From a virus: 34,738 nucleotides of DNA. Both the position numbers and the translations under genes were made by a program. Below, one piece after another: positions 20,916 to 28,412 of the stretch. The notes beneath the pieces are model-generated. The model ran no database searches, had not been told where the DNA came from, and saw nothing but the letters and a program-made list of their open reading frames with translations. The first letter of the stretch is position 1. The number at the start of each line of letters is the position of its first letter. The stretch is from positions 1 to 34,738 of IMG/VR virus record IMGVR_UViG_3300032087_003911; one strand, 5' to 3'.

Positions 20916-21441
20916 TCATACGTCTTTGTGTTTTTATAACTTTAGAATATAGATTCATTTTATCTAATAGAACTTCTACCTCTTCAGGTGTTAAGTCTTC
21001 AAACAAGTTATTTATCTTTTCTTTTTCACATTTCATTGATACTATTTGCACAGAAAGTTCCTTTATCCTTTTTTCTTTCTTTGCTAGTTCAGAATACAAA
21101 TTAGATATACCTCTTTGGTAAAGAAGTAAATCCTCTTCATCAATATCATCTTCTAAAAATATCTTGAGTTCATCGTAAAGGTTTTTATAGATATCTTCTT
21201 TTAAAACATGATGCAATGTATTATTAAGAGCATGCAGAACTGTTGCATGTGTTTTACCCATATATCTACCCACCTTTTGATAACCATACTTTGTTTCATG
21301 ATAAGCTAAAGCATAAAACAAAACCCTTGCATTTATGTATTTCCTTTTTCTAGTCTTTTCATGAAGTTTTAAACCTAATCTTGATTCAATAATTTTTTGT
21401 ACTATTTCTAATTTCTTGTCTCTTTCAGATTTCGTATTCAT
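20899..21441 (-). CDS. DnaA C-terminal-domain-like DNA-binding protein
   Basis: 180 residues. Residues 35-78 (NARVLFYALAYHETKYGYQ.., then VGRYMGKTHATVLHALN) match the helix-turn-helix domain IV of DnaA, whose signature is G-x-DHSTV-HA; here the Asp is replaced by Thr. There is no AAA+ ATPase domain. The second half (80-180) is a charged coiled coil (LYSELAKKEKRIKELSVQI). It may bind the phage origin, recruit host replication proteins, or act with terminase, since it lies three genes before TerL. Similar stand-alone DnaA-domain proteins occur in phages of Bacteroidetes. Confidence 0.65.
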   Translation of the reverse strand: MNTKSERDKKLEIVQKIIESRLGLKLHEKTRKRKYINARVLFYALAYHETKYGYQKVGRYMGKTHATVLHALNNTLHHVLKEDIYKNLYDELKIFLEDDIDEEDLLLYQRGISNLYSELAKKEKRIKELSVQIVSMKCEKEKINNLFEDLTPEEVEVLLDKMNLYSKVIKTQRRMNERSS

Positions 21442-21682
21442 CTTTTAATTTGTTTGTGTAGTTTTCTAATTCTTCTAAAACGTGTTCATATAAATCATTG
21501 GCTCTCTTGATGCCTATACAAGCGACATAATTCTCATCATCCCTGTATTGAGCCAAGCCATCTTCTATATTTATTTGCTTCATAAAGAACAGCACCTCCA
21601 AAAGAGTTTGATGCTCATAGTAACCAATCTCCTTATTGCGCTGTTCATGTTTATCAAAAAGTTCCTCTAATTGTAAATTCAT
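21425..21682 (-). CDS. Small acidic helical protein, unknown
   Basis: 85 residues, charged and helical (QLEELFDKHEQRNKEIGYYEHQ, then LLEVLFFMKQINIEDGLAQYRDDENY and a C-terminal helix NDLYEHVLEELENYTNKLKD). It overlaps the exonuclease gene by 29 nt and the DnaA-domain gene by 17 nt. No recognised domain. A regulatory or partner role in replication is only suggested by its place. Confidence 0.5.
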   Translation of the reverse strand: MNLQLEELFDKHEQRNKEIGYYEHQTLLEVLFFMKQINIEDGLAQYRDDENYVACIGIKRANDLYEHVLEELENYTNKLKDEYEI

Positions 21683-22427
21683 CTAGTCGCTCTGGATGTT
21701 CTGAATATTCATTGTAGTTCTTAATAGCCATATCCAACTTTGATTTCCCTGATTCATAGCTTTGCTGAGATAATGGAAACACACCAACATCCAAAGTTTC
21801 CTTATCTACAGCAACAAAGATGAAGTTCTTCACCTTAAACAATTGCATGTAGATGTAGGCTTGAATATCATAATGCCAAGTGTACTTTCCTCTATAGCAA
21901 AACCTATCAATGTCACTAGTTGTTTTAAGATCCACAATCAAATCATCTGTCAAATAATCAGCCTTACCTCTAAAAGGAACTCCTGATATAGTGTCTAGAG
22001 CTGGAACTTCTGCCATACCATTTACAAGTAGCTCAGAGGCTACAGGATTGTTTCTAACAGCGTTTGCAACCTTCTCTGCTGTATCATACTCATCTCTTAG
22101 AATAACCTGTCTTAGAGTGCTTCCCTGAGCCTCCTCAAAGGTCTTGGTCTTCCTGCTTTTAACATCAATGATTTCATACTTGTCATCTACCTTATCTGAT
22201 TCCAGAACGATAGTGTGTACGATGTGTCCTAATATCAAAGCACTCTGACCATAATTAGATTTCTTTGGATTAAAGAATCTCTTAGGAGATGCGAATAGAT
22301 TTTTAACAGAAGAGCTAGATAGCACTTTACTTGAGTCCAACTCATTATAGTAAAAGTCATCATTCCACATCTGCTCTAAAAGCTCATCCCTATCATGTAT
22401 AGTGCCATCTAACAATTTTATTATCAT
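21654..22427 (-). CDS. PD-(D/E)XK exonuclease (RecE/DUF3799-like)
   Basis: 257 residues. After an N-terminal substrate-entry part (SSSSVKNLFASPKRFFNP) comes LGHIVHTIVLES (His68 and His71, typical of this group), then the nuclease core: Glu140, GKADYLTDDLIVDLKTT (Asp157, Asp166, Lys168) and YDIQAYIYMQL (the Q-x-Y of the exonuclease family). It should degrade 5'-ended strands of duplex DNA to give 3' overhangs for annealing by the ERF protein encoded upstream at 27810-28412. It overlaps the small membrane-protein gene by 4 nt (ATGA). Confidence 0.8.
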   Translation of the reverse strand: MIIKLLDGTIHDRDELLEQMWNDDFYYNELDSSKVLSSSSVKNLFASPKRFFNPKKSNYGQSALILGHIVHTIVLESDKVDDKYEIIDVKSRKTKTFEEAQGSTLRQVILRDEYDTAEKVANAVRNNPVASELLVNGMAEVPALDTISGVPFRGKADYLTDDLIVDLKTTSDIDRFCYRGKYTWHYDIQAYIYMQLFKVKNFIFVAVDKETLDVGVFPLSQQSYESGKSKLDMAIKNYNEYSEHPERLDEFTIRGTF

Positions 22428-22576
22428 AACATAATTTTTAATAATGCATATGTAACTAAATACCCTGCAACGACTCCTGTAATTACAGCGAAGCCATACG
22501 TCAATACTACCATAGCTGATTCTGTTTTACTAGTAGAGGCAACTACACCTCTAATTGGTTCTTCTTTATTTTCCAT
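22424..22576 (-). CDS. 50-residue single-span membrane protein
   Basis: A short frame filling the gap between the nuclease genes. After a polar N-terminus (MENKEEPIRGVVASTSKTES) comes one clear membrane segment, about residues 21-48 (AMVVLTYGFAVITGVVAG, then YLVTYALL). Its stop overlaps the exonuclease start (ATGA), which argues for real, coupled translation. It may be an early inner-membrane protein, for example for superinfection exclusion, but there is no direct evidence. Confidence 0.6.
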   Translation of the reverse strand: MENKEEPIRGVVASTSKTESAMVVLTYGFAVITGVVAGYLVTYALLKIML

Positions 22577-22585
22577 ACTCTAAAT

Positions 22586-22921
22586 TTAAAAAGGCTTTGC
22601 ATGCCCATGTTTAATTAATATTTCGCTTAAGTCTTCTCCATTTACATAGATGTGACCTAAGGCTCTTCCAAAGCTGTCTAGTTTTTTAGAGACAAGCTTC
22701 ATTTCTATTGAATCAGGATTTTGACTCAAGTATACCTGAACGAATTCTTTTGCCCTTATTCCTGCTTTTTTCATTTCTATGTCTTTAGTTCTAGTCTCTG
22801 GAGCATCAACTCCTAGCAATCGAACTCTGACTTTTTTCATGATAAAGAAACCTAAGTCAACAATCACATCAATTGTATCTCCATCAACTACACGATCCAG
22901 GCTCACGTTATAAGTGTACAT
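22586..22921 (-). CDS. Thermonuclease-like (SNase) protein
   Basis: 111 residues, an almost minimal SNase domain. All catalytic positions are present: DGDT (13-16, Ca-binding Asp), VRLLGVDAPE (Arg34, Asp39, Glu42) and SFGRALGHI (Arg86). It has no signal peptide, so it acts in the cytoplasm and may help degrade host DNA or process phage DNA. It overlaps the upstream 50-codon gene by one base (TAATG). Known SNase proteins are often secreted; a cytoplasmic version in a replication operon is typical of phages. Confidence 0.85.
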   Translation of the reverse strand: MYTYNVSLDRVVDGDTIDVIVDLGFFIMKKVRVRLLGVDAPETRTKDIEMKKAGIRAKEFVQVYLSQNPDSIEMKLVSKKLDSFGRALGHIYVNGEDLSEILIKHGHAKPF

Positions 22922-23073
22922 TATATTATCTCGTTATCTATCTTTTCGATTAAATACCTCAGCTCTGCTTTCTCCATAGGAGCAACAATACTTTGGTCTC
23001 TGTAGTGGATCTCAACATTATACTTGTCACCTTTAGTTCCTTCTATCTTAGTAACTCTAGCTTCTATGTTCAT
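22921..23073 (-). CDS. 50-residue protein, unknown
   Basis: A short frame between the SNase and PD-(D/E)XK-type genes, overlapping both. It reads MNIEARVTKIEGTKGDKYNV, then EIHYRDQSIVAPMEKAELRY and ends LIEKIDNEII: two beta strands and a helix. No start other than the ATG at 23073 fits. Function unknown. Confidence 0.5.
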   Translation of the reverse strand: MNIEARVTKIEGTKGDKYNVEIHYRDQSIVAPMEKAELRYLIEKIDNEII

Positions 23074-23557
23074 ACGCTCTCACCTCCAATTGCATTAAGT
23101 CTTCAATATCTTCAAATCTTACTTTCACTATTTTATCTTTTTTATTTTCATTAAGCCTTGTGTAGAATTTACCAAACTCATAAGAGTTTGAAGTAGTTTC
23201 TGTCACATGACGTTCTACATAATCTAATAAGTCATATGTGTAAAAAAACCTAAACACATTTTCCTCTGGGAAATGAAAAGCTATATAGTCTGCCTTGCCT
23301 TGTAACCAACCTCCATTACCTGCTACGTTAGTATGCTCTAGCCAAATCTTATCTCTATATCTGTTTGACTTCACATCCACTGTCCACATTATTGGTGGCT
23401 CTTCATCGAATAAAGCTGTGACAACAAAATCTATATGTTCTTTTCTATCCTGATAGTTAGAAGACTTTGCCACATCATAACCTAAGCTTTCAAATGTAAT
23501 TCTGAAAAGCTCTTCACACTTCATTCCCATCTCCATTCTACCATAATTACCCCCCAT
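23057..23557 (-). CDS. Putative PD-(D/E)XK nuclease-like protein
   Basis: 166 residues. The core contains MKCEELFRITFESLGYDVA, then KEHIDFVVTALFDE (Asp43) and WTVDVKSNRYRDK (Asp61, Lys63), which is the D...D-x-K arrangement of the PD-(D/E)XK fold, then IWLEHTNVAGNGGWLQGKADYIAF, a pattern I recall from a widespread family of phage proteins. It may be a DNA repair or recombination nuclease. It lies near a DNA methyltransferase, but no proven restriction link exists. The start could also be Met12, which would remove the overlap with the upstream gene. Confidence 0.5.
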   Translation of the reverse strand: MGGNYGRMEMGMKCEELFRITFESLGYDVAKSSNYQDRKEHIDFVVTALFDEEPPIMWTVDVKSNRYRDKIWLEHTNVAGNGGWLQGKADYIAFHFPEENVFRFFYTYDLLDYVERHVTETTSNSYEFGKFYTRLNENKKDKIVKVRFEDIEDLMQLEVRAYEHRS

Positions 23558-24044
23558 AGCAAAAATCCATATACTTTCTTAATTGAGTTATTTTTCTAGA
23601 GACACAAACACTGCATGTTCCTGCTTCTTCATTTGAATTGAATATCACATTGTAGACTCTATATATTTCTTTGACCTCATCAGCATAAAACCTATTCTTC
23701 TTTTCATCCTCTATAATAGGAGCAATGATATCAAAATCCTCCTGAGTCATGAACTTTGGATACTTCAACCAAAAATGTCTATTCAGTTCCTTTCTTTTTT
23801 TTTTGATGATCTGGATTTGATTAAGGTCATCCTTACGCTGTTCACAGCCACAATTCTCACCAAAAAGCCATTTCACTACTCTTTTAATTCCTGTAGCTTC
23901 AGTAATCTTTTCTACTACATCTCCTAACCCTACAGACTCTTCTTGGCTATCCTTCCAAGCCTTATAGTCTTTGTACTCTTTTTTTCTTTTGTCAAGACCT
24001 TCGATATACTCAGGGTCTTTCCACTCTTCTTTGAAATCACTCAT
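23547..24044 (-). CDS. Cys-containing protein of unknown function
   Basis: 165 residues. A charged N-terminus (EEWKDPEYIEGLDKRKKEY) leads to GLGDVVEKITEATGIKRVVKWLFGENCGCEQRKDDLN, a segment seen again and again in Bacteroidetes phage genomes. Cys65/Cys67 and Cys144/Cys147/Cys162 could bind a metal, and ATGIKRVVKWLFG could be a DNA-binding helix. It lies directly after the methyltransferase with a 4-nt overlap and before a nuclease-like gene. I do not recognise its function. Confidence 0.5.
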   Translation of the reverse strand: MSDFKEEWKDPEYIEGLDKRKKEYKDYKAWKDSQEESVGLGDVVEKITEATGIKRVVKWLFGENCGCEQRKDDLNQIQIIKKKRKELNRHFWLKYPKFMTQEDFDIIAPIIEDEKKNRFYADEVKEIYRVYNVIFNSNEEAGTCSVCVSRKITQLRKYMDFCYGG

Positions 24045-25336
24045 AACATTGATTTTAAAATATTAATACCAACAGCCTCTACTACATTAACAGTGACTGC
24101 ATTACCACACATTTTATAGCGTTGTGTATCACTTATAACTTCATTTTCAATTCCTTGTTTTGTCCAATTGTCAGGAAACCCTTGTAAACGCTCACACTCT
24201 ATTGGAGTTAGTCTTCTGACAGCACCTCTTTCATACAGCCTTAAACTATTGTGATGAGGCTCTAACAACGTAGGACTATCTTCTCTTGCTCTTTTATTAT
24301 ATATGTCAAGTGCTTTAACATCATCTTCAGATAGATTCTCTTTTTCTAAGAGTTCATTCAAGTTCTTACTGCCATACTTATATTTTATAACAGGCTGACC
24401 ACTTCCATCTTCTCTAGCTCTAGCAGGAATAGTTGGCGCGTTACCATCTTTTATCTCTCTGAACCCTCTACCATCTTTATGAGTTCTCCATGTACCTGAA
24501 ACAAGCACACCTTGATTTCCTGTAGTATCCACAGTGGGACTAGTGCTTTTACCTACACGACCTCTGGAGGTCTTTGATCCAGGATGGTCTAAACGAACAG
24601 CATCACCAATACTAGCCTCTTCATAGCCTTTGCTGTTGTTAGACTTAAATTTAATCTGCTTAGGCTGTTTGTAGTCTGTAGCAGACAAAGTAGTCATGAT
24701 ACCTTCAGGGTCATAGATAGCACCTCTTTGACCACCTTTATTAGTATCCCCTACTACTTTTATTTCAGAGTCATCTTTTCCATCGCCTTCTCTGATAGGA
24801 AATATTTCTCCTGTACTTCTGTCTCCAAGACATCCAACAAGATAGATTCTCTCTCTATTTTGGGGTAGAAACCACTTCGTATTAAGCAATTGCCATCCAA
24901 GTCTATAACCCCCAATGTTGGCAAACTCTTGCAGGATTGCTGCAAAGTCTGCCCTATTGTTTGTGCTGAATGTTCCTTTAACGTTTTCCCAGATAAAAAT
25001 ACTAGGTTTGAGTTCTTTGATAAGCCTAATTGCTTCTCCAATGAGTGAACTTCTCTCGCCATGTAAGCCTCCCCTTGCTCCTGCCAAACTAAAATCTTGG
25101 CAAGGACTTCCAAAAGTGATGATGTCGATTTTTGGCAATTCTGCTCCTCGAACATCTGTAACTGATCCGACATATTGTGAATTTTTAAAATTGTTCTGAT
25201 ACACTGAGATAGCATATGAATCTATCTCTGAGAAAAAGCATTGGTCAAACTCAAATCCAGCTCTCTCTAATCCTAGATGAAAACCACCAATGCCACTAAA
25301 TAAATCTAAGTAGTTATATTTTGTCATAGTCTTCAT
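24041..25336 (-). CDS. dcm: DNA (cytosine-5) methyltransferase
   Basis: 431 residues with all main motifs in order: I DLFSGIGG (11-18), IV GSPCQDFS (76-83, nucleophile Cys79), VI ENVKG (117-121), VIII QNRERIYLVG (159-168), IX RRLTPIECERLQGFPDNW (374-391) and X CGNAVTVNVVEAVG (420-433). The target-recognition region is about 170-370 and contains repeated SPT-x-T / PTI / MTTL loops of the type common in phage and bacterial Dcm enzymes. It methylates cytosine to protect phage DNA, with no clear cognate endonuclease. A start at the ATG at 25327 would reduce the overlap with the sigma-like gene. Confidence 0.9.
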   Translation of the reverse strand: MKTMTKYNYLDLFSGIGGFHLGLERAGFEFDQCFFSEIDSYAISVYQNNFKNSQYVGSVTDVRGAELPKIDIITFGSPCQDFSLAGARGGLHGERSSLIGEAIRLIKELKPSIFIWENVKGTFSTNNRADFAAILQEFANIGGYRLGWQLLNTKWFLPQNRERIYLVGCLGDRSTGEIFPIREGDGKDDSEIKVVGDTNKGGQRGAIYDPEGIMTTLSATDYKQPKQIKFKSNNSKGYEEASIGDAVRLDHPGSKTSRGRVGKSTSPTVDTTGNQGVLVSGTWRTHKDGRGFREIKDGNAPTIPARAREDGSGQPVIKYKYGSKNLNELLEKENLSEDDVKALDIYNKRAREDSPTLLEPHHNSLRLYERGAVRRLTPIECERLQGFPDNWTKQGIENEVISDTQRYKMCGNAVTVNVVEAVGINILKSML

Positions 25337-25883
25337 TTAAATAGTCTTCCCAATCTTCACCAATCTCATCTTTTAAACGCTGTCTATAGTTCTTCAAACT
25401 ATTGTAAATAGAACTCACTGAGATACCTGTTTCTTCAGCTAATTTTCTCATGGTGATATCAGTATGATAGTAGATGTTAAACAGCTTTTTATCATACCAA
25501 TAATCCCATGATTCGACTTCGTTTTCAACAAGTCTCAATAACTTTTCTTCTGCCAAATCCTTTTCACCTTTTATAACAGTGTAGTCTACTAAACCTTCTG
25601 TAGTTTGAGTTATGTAAAAATTAGGAGCATCTACACTACTAAAATTGAACTTAGACTTCTCTTTGTTATAATCCATCCAAAGGTTTCTAAGTGTTCTGTA
25701 GAAGTAGAACTTGTTAGGCTCTGTATCATTGAACATAATCATACTATCGTCTTTGACATATTTGTTTATTCTAATGTAGCATTCCTGCACAAAATCCTCT
25801 ACCAGATCATCAGGAATCCCCATTGCTTTACCCATAAGAATCCACTCCTTATGATACTTTGCTAATATTTCCAACATCACCAC
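25314..25883 (-). CDS. Sigma-70-like factor (ECF type)
   Basis: 189 residues. Region 2: AKYHKEWILMGKAMGIPDDLVEDFVQECYIRINKYV and FYFYRTLRNLWMDYNKEKSK (about 8-78; DLVEDFVQE matches the D-x2-Q-E signature that binds RNA polymerase). Region 4: DITMRKLAEETGISVSSIYNSLKNYRQRLK (about 142-171) is a helix-turn-helix. The linker between them is acidic. It probably redirects host RNA polymerase to phage promoters and is the best candidate to recognise the four-copy late element. It overlaps the RusA gene by 7 nt and the methyltransferase gene by 23 nt, so it would be made with the replication genes, as expected for a middle/late switch. Confidence 0.7.
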   Translation of the reverse strand: MVMLEILAKYHKEWILMGKAMGIPDDLVEDFVQECYIRINKYVKDDSMIMFNDTEPNKFYFYRTLRNLWMDYNKEKSKFNFSSVDAPNFYITQTTEGLVDYTVIKGEKDLAEEKLLRLVENEVESWDYWYDKKLFNIYYHTDITMRKLAEETGISVSSIYNSLKNYRQRLKDEIGEDWEDYLNEDYDKI

Positions 25884-26287
25884 TCAAATTGTATTCTAAT
25901 ACTATCTTCATCTGAGTAATACTTTTTAATGTTTTTAATTTCGCAAATGTTTTGGTCTTGTTCGTATATCAAACCCTCAAATGCATCTAAAAGAGCTTTG
26001 TTTAAATTATCATGGAGGTCAGGCTTGGTTGTTTTTTGTAAGCCTTCCTCCCTGAGATACTTTGGCATACTTTTCAAATAAGCAAATACATAGTGTAAAT
26101 AGTTTATTTTAATTGGTGTACCTGCAGGTATCATTGTAAAATCATCAGGCAACTGATGCTTGGTTAGGTGTTTGATATGTTCTTGATAATCTTTTATTTT
26201 CTTTGGCTTATACTTAATGCCATTTCTTCCTATCTTAAAACTCTGATGCGCCACAGGCATCACTTTAAATTCTAGAGTCAAAATCAT
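25877..26287 (-). CDS. rusA: RusA-like Holliday junction resolvase
   Basis: 136 residues, the usual RusA length. The active-site segment is KPDLHDNLNKALLDAFEGLIYEQDQ (Asp90, Asp93 or Asn94, Lys97, Asp101, Asp111), close to the family's PD-x-DN-x-K...D...DD pattern, but the final DD is replaced by EQD. The N-terminus (LEFKVMPVAHQSFKIG) is the typical dimer strand. It resolves branched DNA before packaging, which fits with ERF/exonuclease recombination. It overlaps the sigma-like gene by 7 nt and the ATPase gene by 4 nt. Confidence 0.85.
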   Translation of the reverse strand: MILTLEFKVMPVAHQSFKIGRNGIKYKPKKIKDYQEHIKHLTKHQLPDDFTMIPAGTPIKINYLHYVFAYLKSMPKYLREEGLQKTTKPDLHDNLNKALLDAFEGLIYEQDQNICEIKNIKKYYSDEDSIRIQFEW

Positions 26288-27078
26288 ACGCTTAAAAAAT
26301 CGTTGTTATGTATTGACTCAGGTACATCTTTTGAAACATAAGGTAACCCCTCTTTATTAATTCTAAAACAAAAGTCCTCAAAAGAGAACCCTCTACTCCT
26401 TCTACATCTTACCTCTACGAAGCCTTCTTCGCTTGGATTCAATATTATTTGTGTTTCTGCTTTCTTCTCCAGAAACGAGCCTAAATGACCTGTAGGCTTG
26501 TCTGAATTGTAGTTGCTATGTATAGCTGTAATTAAATGTATATTGTATTTCTGTGTCCATTTCATCAGGTGCTGTGTCAATTTGTTTGCATCAACTATGT
26601 TGTTCACATCATCAATTAAATCAGCGATCCCATCGATAACAACAACACCCACATCTTCAAGGGTTGATAAATGCCAATCAATAAATTGTAACCTGTCAAC
26701 AGCTGAATACTCTCTAAGAGCATAAGTAAAATAACTTGTGACATTATCACACATATTAAAAACTCTCCTAAATGTTTTTTGTGCATGAAACGTTCCTTGT
26801 TCTGTATCATAATGAATCAGTTTTTTTCGTTCTCTGTTACCCACTAATTGACCAACATAATATGGTTTTGCTCCCATGTAAGCTGCGCTCAATAGCGTTA
26901 AGAAAAAAGTCTTCTTGCTTTTTGGAGGAGCTTGTACAAAAGAAAAATTACCATATGTGCCAATACTAATGGGAATGCTAGAATTATAACCACAACTGAT
27001 TGCAGTGGGTGGATAGTCAACCTCTTCCAAAGGATTGACATAGCTATCCTCCAATATCTTGCGTATTCTTTCATTCAT
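26284..27078 (-). CDS. RecA-fold ATPase (RepA/AAA_25-like)
   Basis: 264 residues. The P-loop (APPKSKKTFFL, 50-60) lacks the usual Gly before Lys-Lys-Thr, a variant I have seen in Bacteroidetes mobile elements. Further motifs are LIHYDTEQG (87-95, a RepA-type segment), Walker B VVVIDGIADLI (145-155) and AIHSNY (sensor-like, 185-190), then GSFLEKKAETQIIL. It resembles hexameric replicative helicase or helicase-loader ATPases of the RepA/AAA_25 group. With the DnaA-domain and SSB-like proteins it should open or prepare DNA for host replisome loading; no polymerase or primase is visible in the window. Confidence 0.75.
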   Translation of the reverse strand: MNERIRKILEDSYVNPLEEVDYPPTAISCGYNSSIPISIGTYGNFSFVQAPPKSKKTFFLTLLSAAYMGAKPYYVGQLVGNRERKKLIHYDTEQGTFHAQKTFRRVFNMCDNVTSYFTYALREYSAVDRLQFIDWHLSTLEDVGVVVIDGIADLIDDVNNIVDANKLTQHLMKWTQKYNIHLITAIHSNYNSDKPTGHLGSFLEKKAETQIILNPSEEGFVEVRCRRSRGFSFEDFCFRINKEGLPYVSKDVPESIHNNDFLSV

Positions 27079-27308
27079 CTAACTCTAATAAAATCTTCTA
27101 AGTCAAAGCACTTATTGTCATTTGCATTCCTAGTACTACTATACCATTCCTTAATATCATAGTTAAGAAAGCAAGCTCTGCGCCAATACTTTTTGTAGTC
27201 TAAATTGTTTTTGATAAGGTATAACATCATCATAGCATCTAGCCTATGTTTAGGGTTAGATGTAGTCTGTAAGACCTCTATATAATGTTTGGTTAGGTGT
27301 TCTCTCAT
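27075..27308 (-). CDS. Small protein, unknown
   Basis: 77 residues, basic at the start (REHLTKHYIEVLQTTSNPKHR), then LDAMMMLYLIKNNLDYKKYWRRACFL and a charged tail. Helical overall; may be a helix-turn-helix-like adaptor. It overlaps the ATPase gene by 4 nt (ATGA) and starts 5 nt after the RHH-gene stop, so it is part of the replication operon. No family recognised. Confidence 0.5.
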   Translation of the reverse strand: MREHLTKHYIEVLQTTSNPKHRLDAMMMLYLIKNNLDYKKYWRRACFLNYDIKEWYSSTRNANDNKCFDLEDFIRVR

Positions 27309-27313
27309 TTATA

Positions 27314-27460
27314 TCATTGCCTATCAGAAATAGCAAAATCTTTGGTTATTTCATTTCGTATAAACGAACTAATTGGCAACCTAGCCTTTTGAGCATTCTT
27401 AAGTAATTTATTGTAGTCCTCTGTTGAAATTCTAATCATAATATGCCTATCTAATCTCAT
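27314..27460 (-). CDS. Ribbon-helix-helix protein
   Basis: 48 residues from the ATG at 27460: MRLDRHIMIRISTEDYNKLL, then KNAQKARLPISSFIRNEITK. The beta strand RHIMIRIS and two helices match the RHH (MetJ/Arc, MobC-like) DNA-binding pattern. The frame is open up to 27511, but a start there would lie inside the terminator at 27481-27508, so the internal ATG is preferred. It may repress early or replication genes, perhaps by binding repeats near the origin. Confidence 0.65.
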   Translation of the reverse strand: MRLDRHIMIRISTEDYNKLLKNAQKARLPISSFIRNEITKDFAISDRQ

Positions 27461-27480
27461 GGTAAAATAGTTTTTTTGAT

Positions 27481-27508
27481 AAAAAAGGGGAGCTAAAAAT
27501 ACTCCCCT
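27481..27508 (-). terminator. Terminator after the SSB-like gene
   Basis: Minus strand AGGGGAG / CTCCCCT stem with a 9-base loop, followed by six Ts. It lies inside the replication operon, so it may attenuate transcription into the RHH and downstream genes. Confidence 0.75.
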
Positions 27509-27529
27509 CATTCATGTTTATCGAAAAAT

Positions 27530-27799
27530 TTAGAAATCAAGTGAATCAGATGCACTTGATGCCTGTTGTTGGCTACTTGTTTTCCCACTGCCAACATAGT
27601 GGTTTTTGCCTTGATACTCTTTCTCCCTTTGCTCAGAGGTAAGGTCTAAACAAACAGAAACATCTTTACCCCATTGGTTTGGTTCTTTATTCAACCAAGC
27701 TACAACGTTGATCCACTGATGCCCTTCTTTTGAAGTGTATACATACTTCTTAGGAATTTTTGAGAGATTGATACTCATTTTAACATTCGAATTTGCCAT
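27530..27799 (-). CDS. Putative single-stranded DNA-binding-like protein
   Basis: 89 residues. An OB-like strand pattern (KMSINLSKIPKKYVYTSKEG, then QWINVVAWLNKEPNQWGKDVSVCLDL) is followed by a flexible Gln/Ser-rich linker (SSQQQASSASDS) and an acidic LDF end. SSB proteins end in a short acidic tip with a final Phe that docks partner proteins; DSLDF is similar but less acidic than DDDIPF. It lies next to the ERF recombinase with 10 nt between, as SSB genes often do. The domain assignment is by pattern only and the protein is shorter than typical SSB. Confidence 0.55.
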   Translation of the reverse strand: MANSNVKMSINLSKIPKKYVYTSKEGHQWINVVAWLNKEPNQWGKDVSVCLDLTSEQREKEYQGKNHYVGSGKTSSQQQASSASDSLDF

Positions 27800-27809
27800 A
27801 ATTAATATA

Positions 27810-28412
27810 TTAACTGATTAAACTTTTTAACTTTTCTAAACTCTTGCCTGTCACTGTATATTGACCAAGAATCTTATTTAGACCTTCCTGACCATGCTCT
27901 TTGACGTATTCACACGCTTTAGTCCATCCTTGAGACCTCATGTTAATACTTGGCTTTTTGTGTTCATTGGTCGCATCAGGATCGTTGGAACTATCATCTA
28001 TACAGAATAGAGAGCATATAGCATACTTTCTAGCATAAGATGAACCTGCTCCAGAAACCTGTGGAAACTGCTGACCTTTGTTAGGTCTAAACTCTAATAG
28101 CGCAGTACCATCAGACTCTATTGAACTTTCAGGGTCTTCTACGTCTATTACCTTGCATGTGGCTATTAAGTTCACAAGAGGGACTTGAGTAATAAACTCT
28201 CCTCCTTCATTTGTTGTCTTGTCCTCAATTAAGCCTATATGCTCAACCCTCTCTGTAAACTTCACCAACACATTATGTTTTTTTGCTATAGGCTTTACAG
28301 CCTCGCAAATATCCTCTAATGACCTAAAGTTGTAGTTACCAAAATTGTTTCTGTTTTTCTTTGGAGCTTTTAACTCCAATTGCATGTTAAGTAGTTTCTC
28401 TGCGATGTTCAT
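27810..28412 (-). CDS. ERF-family single-strand annealing recombinase
   Basis: 200 residues. The signature segments are NFGNYNFRSLEDICEAVKPI (20-39, ERF N-terminal domain), LVNLIATCKVIDVEDPESS, and FPQVSGAGSSYARKYAICSLF followed by CIDDSSNDPDAT (about 128-157), the conserved GS-x-x-YARRY...DDDAD block of ERF proteins. It anneals complementary strands during recombination-dependent replication and partners with the exonuclease at 21654-22427. It overlaps the upstream coiled-coil gene by 4 nt. Confidence 0.85.
   Translation of the reverse strand: MNIAEKLLNMQLELKAPKKNRNNFGNYNFRSLEDICEAVKPIAKKHNVLVKFTERVEHIGLIEDKTTNEGGEFITQVPLVNLIATCKVIDVEDPESSIESDGTALLEFRPNKGQQFPQVSGAGSSYARKYAICSLFCIDDSSNDPDATNEHKKPSINMRSQGWTKACEYVKEHGQEGLNKILGQYTVTGKSLEKLKSLIS

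Noticed and set aside
24135-24162. Partial match to the late element in the methyltransferase gene
   Set aside because: The spacing is 14, not 13, box 1 has a mismatch and no gene starts near it.
24760-25215. 151-codon open frame on the same strand inside the methyltransferase gene
   Set aside because: It lies wholly within the conserved motif region I-VIII of the methyltransferase in another frame and has no family pattern of its own.
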